Shown here: piece by piece, positions 5,942 through 11,622 of the stretch
How the letters are laid out: each line of letters opens with the position of its first letter
How positions within the stretch are numbered: the first letter of the stretch is position 1
Source: JBGSLN01 sp041740675
Lineage (GTDB): Bacteria > Pseudomonadota > Gammaproteobacteria > JBGSLN01
Length of the DNA stretch: 11,622 bases
Direction of reading: 5' to 3'
Assembly: GCA_041740675.1 (NCBI GenBank)
Contig: JBGSLN010000129.1
Coordinates: 1 to 11,622 of the forward strand
The notes under the pieces: generated by a model
Database searches by the model: none
What the model was told of the DNA's origin: nothing
What the model saw: the letters and a program-made list of their open reading frames with translations, nothing else
Made by a program: the position numbers and the translations under genes

Positions 5942-6850
5942 TTAATAAAGTATGAAAAAATAATGATCCACTAACAACACTACAAACAAAACCATCAAAT
6001 ACCAAATTGAAAAACGAAAAGTTTTCATTGCATCTAATTTTCTTGGATTATATTTTAACTTATATGCCAGATATAAAAATATGCTATTCAGACTTAATGC
6101 ACCCACTAAATAAATCAAACCACTCATGCCAACAACAAAAGGTAATAAGCCAACAACAAATAATAATATTGTATACAAAAGAATATTTAACTTAGTATAT
6201 TCGACACCGTGTGTGACAGGTAACATTGGAATATTGGCTTTTTCATACTCTTTTAGACGATGAATAGCTAACGCCCAAAAATGAGGCGGAGTCCAAACAA
6301 ATATGATCAAAAACAGTAATAGGCTATTTGGATCCAAATGATTAGTCACTGCAACCCAACCTAATACTGGTGGCATTGCACCAGACGCTCCTCCAATTAC
6401 AATGTTTTGTGATGTTGCATGCTTTAAAAAAACAGTATAAATCACTGCATAACCAATAAAAGTTAAAAAAGTCAATAAAGCTGTAAGAGGATTAACTAAA
6501 AAATACAAAACTACAATACCCACAACTACCAATAGAAGTGCAAATATTAATGCTTTATTTGGACTTATCATACCAGCAGGCAGAGGTCGAAATTTGGTGC
6601 GTTGCATTACTTCATCAAACTTACGATCTAATAGATGATTGATCGCTGCACCTGCGCTAGCAGTCAGGCCAATACCTATTGTACCCCAAATAAAAATTGA
6701 TAATGGAACCCAGCCAGGAGATGCTAATAACATTCCTACCATGCTCGTTAATAAAATTAATGCTATCACTCTAGGTTTACATAATTCTAAGTAGGCGTGG
6801 CAATAAGACCAGCCCAAAGGATTTTCAATAATTTCTGTTGTTTTAGTCAT
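5942..6850 (-). CDS. ctaB: Protoheme IX farnesyltransferase (heme O synthase)
   Basis: A 302-residue polytopic UbiA-family prenyltransferase (CtaB/CyoE), normal family length. It transfers a farnesyl group to heme B to give heme O in the inner membrane. The first aspartate-rich motif region is NHLLDRKFDEVMQRT followed by RPLPAG (71-92), with Asn71, Asp75 and Asp79 in the prenyl diphosphate/magnesium positions. The second conserved region is VWTPPHFWALAIH (185-197) leading to YEKANIPMLPV (202-212). Eight to nine hydrophobic segments are visible. Its ATG overlaps the stop of ctaA by one base (TAATG, 6848-6852), indicating translational coupling. The adjacent heme A synthase makes an aa3-type oxidase the likely end user, although heme O could also serve a bo-type oxidase. 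Confidence 0.96.
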   Translation of the reverse strand: MTKTTEIIENPLGWSYCHAYLELCKPRVIALILLTSMVGMLLASPGWVPLSIFIWGTIGIGLTASAGAAINHLLDRKFDEVMQRTKFRPLPAGMISPNKALIFALLLVVVGIVVLYFLVNPLTALLTFLTFIGYAVIYTVFLKHATSQNIVIGGASGAMPPVLGWVAVTNHLDPNSLLLFLIIFVWTPPHFWALAIHRLKEYEKANIPMLPVTHGVEYTKLNILLYTILLFVVGLLPFVVGMSGLIYLVGALSLNSIFLYLAYKLKYNPRKLDAMKTFRFSIWYLMVLFVVLLVDHYFFILY

Positions 6851-7851
6851 TAAATTTTTTCACTCTGAAAACTTGCATACACCAAAGTCACCATTGCCAA
6901 CAATAATAGTGCGGCTACAAAATTATGTAATACAGCAATAAATAACGGTAATAGTAATTCAATATTCAACACGCCCAAACATATTTGTACCAGCAAGATA
7001 ATTAACATCACTATACCAATACCACGTAATACTGGTCGCCCTTTTAATACAATCAAACAGATTGATAATATACTAACATACAAACCTGTTATTAATGCGC
7101 CAAACCGATGTGTCATTTGAATGGTAATTAACGCTGCATAACTTAAGTTTGCATTTTCAAAATTAAAAAAATTAAATGCTTGATGAAAATCAATTAATGG
7201 AAAAAATTGTTGTGCGGAGCAATAAGGAAAGGTTGGACAAACTAATGCAGCATAATTAGTGCTAGTCCAACCTCCTAAAGTAATTTGTAGAGCGACAATG
7301 ATTAATCCCCCAATAGACCAAGATCTAAATCTTGCGGCTTTGCTTGATTTAAGTGAAGGAAAATATTCTGCCGTTTTTAAATTAAACCACCACAGTAATC
7401 CTAAAATTGTAAAGCCTCCTAATAAGTGACACATCACTACCACAGGAAGCAGCTTCATTGTCACAGTCCATTTTCCTAGCAATGCCTGGAAGATCACAAT
7501 GGCTATTAAAATCACTGGCACTACTACTGGTTGACCAGGCACTTGGCGACGGCGAAATGACATAATACCCAATACAAAAATTAATAATCCTAAAATCCCT
7601 GCTGCATAACGATGCACCATCTCGGTCCATGCTTTTGTCACATGCACTGGCATACCAGGATAATGAGAATCTGCTTTTTCAACTGCATCTGGCGTCGTTG
7701 GCGCAATCATATGATTATAGCAACCTGGCCAGTCTGGACACCCTAGACCCGCATCGGTTAAACGAGTATACGCACCCAGGGTTACCACAACAAAAGCTAA
7801 AACTACAGCAAATAAAATGATCCCAGTCGAAACTTTGTTTATTTTATTCAT
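6850..7851 (-). CDS. ctaA: Heme A synthase
   Basis: A 333-residue membrane protein of the CtaA/Cox15 family with about eight transmembrane segments in two similar halves. It oxidises the C8 methyl of heme O to the formyl group of heme A. The four heme-ligand histidines are visible: His80 (EMVHRYAAG), His142 (MCHLLGG), His248 (QMTHRFGA) and His309 (VLHNFVAA). Both periplasmic cysteine pairs are present, C38/C44 (GLGCPDWPGC) and C205/C211 (LVCPTFPYC), placing it with the two-pair bacterial forms. TRLTDAGLGCPDWPGC is a classic family signature. It starts six bases after the stop of the SCO-like gene and runs into ctaB. Its presence implies heme A and therefore an aa3-type terminal oxidase. Confidence 0.96.
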   Translation of the reverse strand: MNKINKVSTGIILFAVVLAFVVVTLGAYTRLTDAGLGCPDWPGCYNHMIAPTTPDAVEKADSHYPGMPVHVTKAWTEMVHRYAAGILGLLIFVLGIMSFRRRQVPGQPVVVPVILIAIVIFQALLGKWTVTMKLLPVVVMCHLLGGFTILGLLWWFNLKTAEYFPSLKSSKAARFRSWSIGGLIIVALQITLGGWTSTNYAALVCPTFPYCSAQQFFPLIDFHQAFNFFNFENANLSYAALITIQMTHRFGALITGLYVSILSICLIVLKGRPVLRGIGIVMLIILLVQICLGVLNIELLLPLFIAVLHNFVAALLLLAMVTLVYASFQSEKI

Positions 7852-7857
7852 TGCAAA

Positions 7858-8469
7858 TTACCCTATGCGTGATGCTTTTAATAATCGTGTTAAATCTGAA
7901 TAAATATCTTTTGGATTTTGACTAGGATTATAACTCATCATCACATTGCCTAAAGGATCCACTAAATACAAATTGCCTGTGCTCATAGCAGTATTAGGTG
8001 ATGGTAATTTATTTATAAATTTATTTAAATCTGCTGCAGTTGTCTGTAAATGTATGGTGCCTTGATATAATGAGCTTAAATATTCTTGCAATGGCTTATC
8101 TTGATTACCCGTAAGCGTCAAAATAACTCGTTGCACGCGATCCATATCTTTACCTAATCGAGTACGCACTTGTCGCATTTTGTATAAAGTATCAAGACAT
8201 GTTTGCTCACATTGTTTTGGTTCAACATATAACATTATCCAATCGCCTTGATATGTATTCGTGGTAATCAACTCTCCTTTTGAGTTTTGTAAAGGTAACT
8301 TTTGTAAACTGAGAGGCGGTAAAATCAAATGTCCGTTGCTCATAGTTTCTGGCACAAATGCATGAAAATTATATATTAAATAAGAAGCAATCATTGGACC
8401 AACAAAAATAGCAACTAAAAATAATAAAAAAAATATTGCCTTTCGATTAGAACGAGTGGGTATTGCCAT
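7858..8469 (-). CDS. SCO-like membrane-anchored protein of the cox cluster
   Basis: A 203-residue protein with one N-terminal transmembrane anchor (about 11-33) and a periplasmic domain of probable thioredoxin-like fold. It carries a CxxxC pair, Cys87 and Cys91 (KQCEQTC), in the place Sco proteins hold theirs, and a C-terminal GNLYLVDPLGNVMMSY block (165-180) like the Sco strand-loop INPAG. The distal copper-ligand histidine of Sco has no counterpart: the equivalent stretch reads AMSTGNLYLV. Proteins of this kind are regularly found between surf1 and ctaA in gammaproteobacterial cox operons and are usually left as hypothetical. It may be a thiol oxidoreductase in CuA assembly; this is inference. 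A ribosome site AAAGGG lies about eight bases before the ATG, within a leader repeated elsewhere in the cluster. Confidence 0.8.
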   Translation of the reverse strand: MAIPTRSNRKAIFFLLFLVAIFVGPMIASYLIYNFHAFVPETMSNGHLILPPLSLQKLPLQNSKGELITTNTYQGDWIMLYVEPKQCEQTCLDTLYKMRQVRTRLGKDMDRVQRVILTLTGNQDKPLQEYLSSLYQGTIHLQTTAADLNKFINKLPSPNTAMSTGNLYLVDPLGNVMMSYNPSQNPKDIYSDLTRLLKASRIG

Positions 8470-8520
8470 TATCTTTTCCCTTTATTTATTTATACGTTTC
8501 ACATTTCGCCTTTATTTATC
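8467..8520 (-). repeat. Two tandem leader-like copies before the SCO-like gene
   Basis: On the minus strand the core ATAAATAAAGG occurs twice here, once just before the true ATG (core 8479-8489, full match 8467-8494) and once 30 bases upstream (8503-8520). A third copy precedes the short ORF at 9347-9433. The 8467-8494 and 9431-9459 copies are nearly identical from ATG back through the A/T-rich leader, differing by two small indels. The upstream copy here leads into an ATG followed at once by TGA (8504-8499). The origin is probably local duplication. Confidence 0.5.
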
Positions 8521-8570
8521 CAATGACAAGGTTGTTGAATAATCAGCTGATGAACTTCTATGAGTAATAC

Positions 8571-9290
8571 TTACTTATTTACTCGCCGAATACACATAAT
8601 AAGATAAATGATAATTAACAATCCGGCAAAAGAAAACCATTGTATTGCATAGCCTATATGTGTTGCAGGTTGCATACTCACCATTTCCCATTGTCGCACA
8701 AATCCATGATCTGCATGTTGATCTAACAAAACTACAAAAGGATACACTGGCTGGTTTAATGCTTTTTCCATCCATTGAAAATCAATTTGCTGAATTCGTA
8801 TCGGCCAACGATCTACTTGCAACTTTTCTGTTTTTAACATAAAACCTTTTGCTAAAGGTAAGCGAATAATACCATGAATTGTTTGAGAACCGAATATTGT
8901 TTTTATCTCAGGTAAAACGGTACGATTTTGTGCTGCAGGAATCCAGCCACGATTCAGCAATACTAACTTTTTCAGACCCTTTATTTTGACAGGTGTAATA
9001 ACTTCGTAACCCACTTGACCTTGATTAATTTTATTGTCCAACAGGAATTGTTTTTTATTCAAAAACTGTCCTGAAAAGTTAACGGGTCGATATTGCCAAC
9101 TAGCTGTATTATTAGGCAGATTTTCAATCGAAATAGGTTTTGCATGTGCTTGTTGGGCTAAATTGGCCAGGAGTTGCTCTTTTTCTTTTGCTCGGTTCAA
9201 TTGCCAAACACCTAAAATCAAAAAAATAGCAAAAAAAAGTATACTGAGCAAAGTTAAAAAAATGTTGGCTCGAAATTGTATCATTTTCAT
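8571..9290 (-). CDS. surf1: SURF1-family cytochrome oxidase assembly protein
   Basis: A 239-residue Surf1/Shy1 protein, normal length, with the family's hairpin topology: transmembrane helix about 9-30, periplasmic domain, and a second helix about 213-234. Family blocks seen are LGVWQLNRAKEK (26-37), RPVNFSGQF (68-76), LDNKINQGQVGYEVITPV (84-101), LNRGWIP (112-118) and ATHIGYAIQWFSFAGL (209-224), where His211 corresponds to the histidine implicated in heme A binding. It delivers or stabilises heme A in oxidase subunit I. ATG 9288-9290 and ATG 9282-9284 are both possible starts; neither has a strong ribosome site and the choice changes two residues. The gap to the SCO-like gene is 101 bp, longer than elsewhere in the cluster. 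Confidence 0.93.
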   Translation of the reverse strand: MKMIQFRANIFLTLLSILFFAIFLILGVWQLNRAKEKEQLLANLAQQAHAKPISIENLPNNTASWQYRPVNFSGQFLNKKQFLLDNKINQGQVGYEVITPVKIKGLKKLVLLNRGWIPAAQNRTVLPEIKTIFGSQTIHGIIRLPLAKGFMLKTEKLQVDRWPIRIQQIDFQWMEKALNQPVYPFVVLLDQHADHGFVRQWEMVSMQPATHIGYAIQWFSFAGLLIIIYLIMCIRRVNK

Positions 9291-9346
9291 AATTACTTGT
9301 GCTTTATCGATAGCTTTTTCGTCTTTTCAAGAACGGAATTGCTAAC

Positions 9347-9433
9347 TTATTTATTAAACAGCCCGATTTTTTGGCTAGAAAATGGCAACAAAAAACTAGT
9401 TACAATTCTAAGTAATACTTGAACCCATGTCAT
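9347..9433 (-). pseudogene. 28-codon ORF, possible relic of a DUF2970-like cox gene
   Basis: A short ORF of 28 codons starts at ATG 9433 and ends at TAA 9347-9349, just before surf1. It has a good ribosome site (AAAGGG, seven-base spacing) and a leader almost identical to that of the SCO-like gene. The peptide begins MTWVQVLLRIVTSFL and continues PFSSQK. By recall it looks like the N terminus of the small DUF2970 proteins encoded beside ctaG/coxC in other gammaproteobacteria (pattern T-x-x-Q-V-x6-A/S-F followed by SS-x-K). Those are about 60-70 residues with a C-terminal membrane helix, which is missing here. It could be a relic, a genuine small membrane peptide, or chance. The domain link is a weak inference that I could not test. 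Confidence 0.35.
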
Positions 9434-9459
9434 TATTTTTCCCTTTATTTATCTTTATA
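9431..9459 (-). repeat. Leader repeat copy upstream of the 28-codon ORF
   Basis: On the minus strand this copy reads TATAAAGATAAATAAAGGG then AAAAATAATG, almost the same as the leader of the SCO-like gene (8467-8494). It contains the ribosome site of the short ORF. Confidence 0.5.
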
Positions 9460-9460
9460 G

Positions 9461-9480
9461 TTTGAATGGGGTGCTTCAAA
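9461..9480. repeat. Inverted repeat, 6-bp arms
   Basis: TTTGAA (9461-9466) and TTCAAA (9475-9480) flank an eight-base G-rich loop. It lies just upstream of the minus-strand leader and could be an operator or part of a weak hairpin. It is short enough to arise by chance in AT-rich DNA. Confidence 0.3.
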
Positions 9481-9520
9481 GTTTACCACTCTACAATGTA
9501 ACACCTGTGAAATTGAGTTA

Positions 9521-9554
9521 CGAAGCATAGCTATGATTCATAGAGAAGCATAGC
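9521..9554. repeat. Interlocked palindromes and direct repeat upstream of pcs
   Basis: GAAGCATAGC occurs at 9522-9531 and again at 9545-9554, a 23-bp period. Between and across them lie a perfect palindrome CATAGCTATG (9526-9535) and CTATGA-T-TCATAG (9531-9543, six-base arms). The dense dyad symmetry about 100 bp before pcs suggests a protein-binding site, though no known operator is recognised. A related TAGCGAAGCTA string sits in the convergent gap at 4406-4416. Confidence 0.4.
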
Positions 9555-9591
9555 CACTTGTTATATTAACAACGAAATGAGAGAGGTGATA

Positions 9592-9627
9592 TTGTTTGTT
9601 TCTTCATCAATAAGATTAGTGTACAAT
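9592..9627 (+). promoter_or_regulatory. Possible promoter of pcs
   Basis: TACAAT at 9622-9627 matches the -10 consensus at five positions. The upstream T-rich stretch offers only TTGTTT at 9592-9597 or 9596-9601, with spacers that are too long (20-24 bp), or a poor TTTCTT at 17 bp. A start near 9634 would leave a leader of about 23 nt without a clear ribosome site. Weak support. Confidence 0.3.
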
Positions 9628-9656
9628 CTGGTGAAATGTCTGAAACTTAATACACT

Positions 9657-10394
9657 ATGAATGAAGAGATTGCTCAATACAGTCCACAACATCGACTTTC
9701 AGCTTGGCTAGTTCATTTGTTTACTGCCAGCGGCACTATTCTTGGTTTATTTACTTTGTATATGACTTATCGAGGTAAATTCGTCATTGCTTTCTGGCTG
9801 ATGGCCGCGACAATATTTATTGATTCTATTGATGGGACAATGGCGCGGTTAATTGGTGTTAAAAAAGTAGTACCCCAAATTGATGGCGCACTCCTCGACA
9901 ACATTGTCGATTATCTAAATTACGTTATTACTCCCGCTTTTTTTATTTTAGTCAGTAATATTTTACCCCTGCATTGGGAAGTTATTGGTGCTAGTGTGAT
10001 TGTGTTGGCTTCTGCTTATCAATTCACTCAAGCTGATGCAAAAACTCATGATAACTTTTTTAAGGGCTTTCCTAGTTATTGGAATTTAGTCGTGTTTTAT
10101 TTATTCATTGGTCATTTAGATCCTTGGATTAACTTAATTATTGTGGGTATTTTAGCAGTATTGATTTTTATACCTTTTAAATATGTTTATCTTACTCGAT
10201 TGGATAATGTCACAATTTATAAACCACTGAAAATTTTATTGATCATGGCAACATTAATTTATGCTTTGTCTACCATTGGTTTATTAGTGATTTACCCAAA
10301 AACAAATTTACTTTTTGTGATCATTTCTTGGTTATTTGTAGTAATTTATACCGCTATAAGCTTGTATCGCACCTTTGTGCCTATGCGTCAATAA
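9657..10394 (+). CDS. pcs: Phosphatidylcholine synthase
   Basis: A 245-residue polytopic membrane protein of the CDP-alcohol phosphotransferase superfamily. It condenses CDP-diacylglycerol with free choline to give phosphatidylcholine and CMP. The catalytic motif starts at DGTMAR (Asp59, Gly60, Ala63, Arg64) and finishes GALLDNIVD (Gly77, Asp81, Asp85). Twelve residues separate AR from G instead of the eight of most superfamily members; as I recall, this longer spacing is the hallmark of bacterial Pcs. About eight hydrophobic segments follow a short cytoplasmic N terminus. Length is normal. The ATG at 9657 lacks a clear ribosome site. lptD begins nine bases after the stop, so the two are probably co-transcribed. 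Pcs depends on imported choline, pointing to a host-associated or nutrient-scavenging life. Confidence 0.93.
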   Translation: MNEEIAQYSPQHRLSAWLVHLFTASGTILGLFTLYMTYRGKFVIAFWLMAATIFIDSIDGTMARLIGVKKVVPQIDGALLDNIVDYLNYVITPAFFILVSNILPLHWEVIGASVIVLASAYQFTQADAKTHDNFFKGFPSYWNLVVFYLFIGHLDPWINLIIVGILAVLIFIPFKYVYLTRLDNVTIYKPLKILLIMATLIYALSTIGLLVIYPKTNLLFVIISWLFVVIYTAISLYRTFVPMRQ

Positions 10395-10403
10395 AGTAAG
10401 AAA

Positions 10404-11622
10404 ATGCGAAAAAAAAATAATAAAAGCACCCTATGGATTGGGCTGTGTTTATCTACTTTGGGACTTAGTTTACCACATTATAGTATCGCAGTAGCTTATA
10501 TTTCCAGGCAAATCACACAAAATACCTCAACAGAACAATTGGTTGAACAATTAAATTGGGTAGCTAGCAATGACCCACATAATATTTGTCATGGCTATTT
10601 TATCGAACCACAACTCGATACTTCTGGAGCACCCATTTTGCCACCCAAGCAAAGTGCAACCTCTATTACTGCTGACAGCGGTACATTTTCTCAAAAATCT
10701 CAAACAGTATTAAATGGAAATGTTGTGGTATTGCAACCAGGTCGGCGTTTAGTTGCAAACCATGCGGTTATTTATCATGATGCAAGTGGAAAATATAAAG
10801 CAATGTCATTAAAAGGAAACATTCATGCCTATGAACCAGGCCAATTACTCATTGCTGATTCCGCTTATTATAATTTATTAAAAAAAACCGGAATATTGCA
10901 CAATGTTAAATATAGAGTATTGTTAGTACCTAATAGCCAGATGCAAAATTATCTGACCCCGATCAACAATAATCAAGAAAAACTTAATGGCCCAGTGGCA
11001 TGGGGACATGCTAAACAAGCAGTCCAAACCAAAGTTGGTCACACTTCTTACTCTGAAGTCACTTATTCAACCTGCGCTCCTGATGCCGCACAATGGGTGA
11101 TGATCGCATCCAAAATGAATTTGAATCGAGAAACTGAATATGGAAGCGCACATAATGCGCGGCTGCTTTATGAAGGAATACCTATTTTTTATACTCCATA
11201 TTGGAGTTTCCCTTTGACCAAGAAACGTAAAACTGGTTTATTATTTCCGTTATATGGCACCTCAAGTATTTCTGGCGCTGAGTTTGGTTTGCCCTTTTAT
11301 TGGAATATAGCGCCTAATTATGATGATACCATTACTCCAACCGCTTATAGTAAGCGTGGCGTAATGTTCGACAATGAGTTTCGTTACTTAACTGGCTTAA
11401 GTTTTGGTCAGTTTGATTTTAATTTCATTCCTGATGATAAAAAATTTAAATCGTTCCAAAAAACGGCTGCACAAGATTTTCCTGGTCAATTTGGTTTAAG
11501 TAATTTATTGAAGGCTAGTCCTAATCGTTATTCTTTTATTTGGAACAATAATACTCAATTCAATCCAAATTGGTCAGGATTAGTTGACTACGCTCACGTG
11601 AGTGATGATTATTTTCTACAAG
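10404..11622 (+). CDS. lptD: LPS-assembly outer-membrane protein LptD, 5' part
   Basis: The first 406 codons of lptD run off the window end; there is no stop in frame. LptD (about 800 residues) is the outer-membrane beta-barrel that, with LptE, inserts lipopolysaccharide into the outer leaflet. Residues 1-31 look like a signal peptide (MRKKNNK, then a hydrophobic core, cleavage near SIAVA). The periplasmic OstA/LptA-like jelly roll spans about 85-185. The conserved cysteines are visible: Cys62 (NICHGYFIEP) and Cys224 (TYSTCAPDAAQW), equivalent to the two N-terminal cysteines that pair with barrel cysteines. Barrel-entry signatures follow: IFYTPYWSFPLTKKRKTGLL (261-280) and LPFYWNIAPNYDDTITPTAYS (296-316). 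The start is nine bases after pcs with a modest TAAG ribosome site. Confidence 0.95.
   Translation, partial: MRKKNNKSTLWIGLCLSTLGLSLPHYSIAVAYISRQITQNTSTEQLVEQLNWVASNDPHNICHGYFIEPQLDTSGAPILPPKQSATSITADSGTFSQKSQTVLNGNVVVLQPGRRLVANHAVIYHDASGKYKAMSLKGNIHAYEPGQLLIADSAYYNLLKKTGILHNVKYRVLLVPNSQMQNYLTPINNNQEKLNGPVAWGHAKQAVQTKVGHTSYSEVTYSTCAPDAAQWVMIASKMNLNRETEYGSAHNARLLYEGIPIFYTPYWSFPLTKKRKTGLLFPLYGTSSISGAEFGLPFYWNIAPNYDDTITPTAYSKRGVMFDNEFRYLTGLSFGQFDFNFIPDDKKFKSFQKTAAQDFPGQFGLSNLLKASPNRYSFIWNNNTQFNPNWSGLVDYAHVSDDYFLQ

Larger units (their letters stand above)
9291..9656. other. Divergent intergenic region between surf1 and pcs
   Basis: This 366-bp stretch separates the minus-strand oxidase-assembly cluster from plus-strand pcs-lptD. 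It holds the 28-codon ORF (9347-9433), a leader repeat (9431-9459), a hairpin-forming inverted repeat (9461-9480), overlapping palindromes with a direct repeat (9521-9554) and a possible pcs promoter (9592-9627). No convincing minus-strand promoter could be fixed. No remnant of coxC, ctaG or other oxidase structural genes is recognisable on the minus strand. Confidence 0.6.

Noticed and set aside
1..11622. CRISPR arrays, tRNA or rRNA genes, phage or toxin-antitoxin genes, complete transposases
   Set aside because: Looked for on both strands; no repeat-spacer pattern, cloverleaf or matching protein was seen.

Overview
The window is AT-rich, densely coding DNA from a Gram-negative bacterium. 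The gene set fits a gammaproteobacterium, and a host-associated Legionellales-type lineage is the best guess. Reasons: lptD encodes an outer-membrane lipopolysaccharide transporter; the heme A and cytochrome oxidase assembly genes run in the order surf1 - SCO-like - ctaA - ctaB - sco known from Pseudomonas-type cox operons; and a phosphatidylcholine synthase (Pcs) uses free choline, which is common in bacteria living with eukaryotes. The taxonomic placement is inference from recalled gene order and family distribution, not from a search.

Layout. Positions 1-1084 (+) hold the 3' part of engB and an Asp/Glu racemase-family gene. Positions 1085-1337 are non-coding and carry two divergent signals: a plus-strand promoter for an ABC transporter operon and what looks like an unannotated minus-strand small RNA ending in a GC-rich stem with an eight-U tail. 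Positions 1338-4402 (+) hold a two-gene ABC transporter: a duplicated, fused NitT/TauT-type permease and an ATPase with an AAA-associated C-terminal domain, with no binding protein nearby. Positions 9433 down to 4426 (-) form one long respiratory assembly cluster, read as: short ORF/relic - surf1 - SCO-like protein - ctaA - ctaB - [66-bp MITE-like insert] - sco - thioredoxin lipoprotein - acylphosphatase. The two blocks converge with only 23 bp between stop codons. Positions 9434-9656 form a divergent intergenic region with palindromes. Positions 9657-11622 (+) hold pcs and the 5' part of lptD, both envelope biogenesis genes.

How the genes fit together. CtaB and CtaA convert heme B to heme O and then heme A for an aa3-type cytochrome c oxidase. 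Surf1 helps insert heme. Sco and perhaps the SCO-like protein handle copper and thiol chemistry at the CuA site, and the TlpA-like lipoprotein probably supplies reductant. The oxidase structural genes and ctaG are absent from the window, and a 28-codon ORF upstream of surf1 may be the scar of a longer cox operon. The most interesting non-coding signals are the candidate small RNA at 1071-1204 and the insert at 5850-5915. No CRISPR array, tRNA, rRNA or complete transposase gene is visible.
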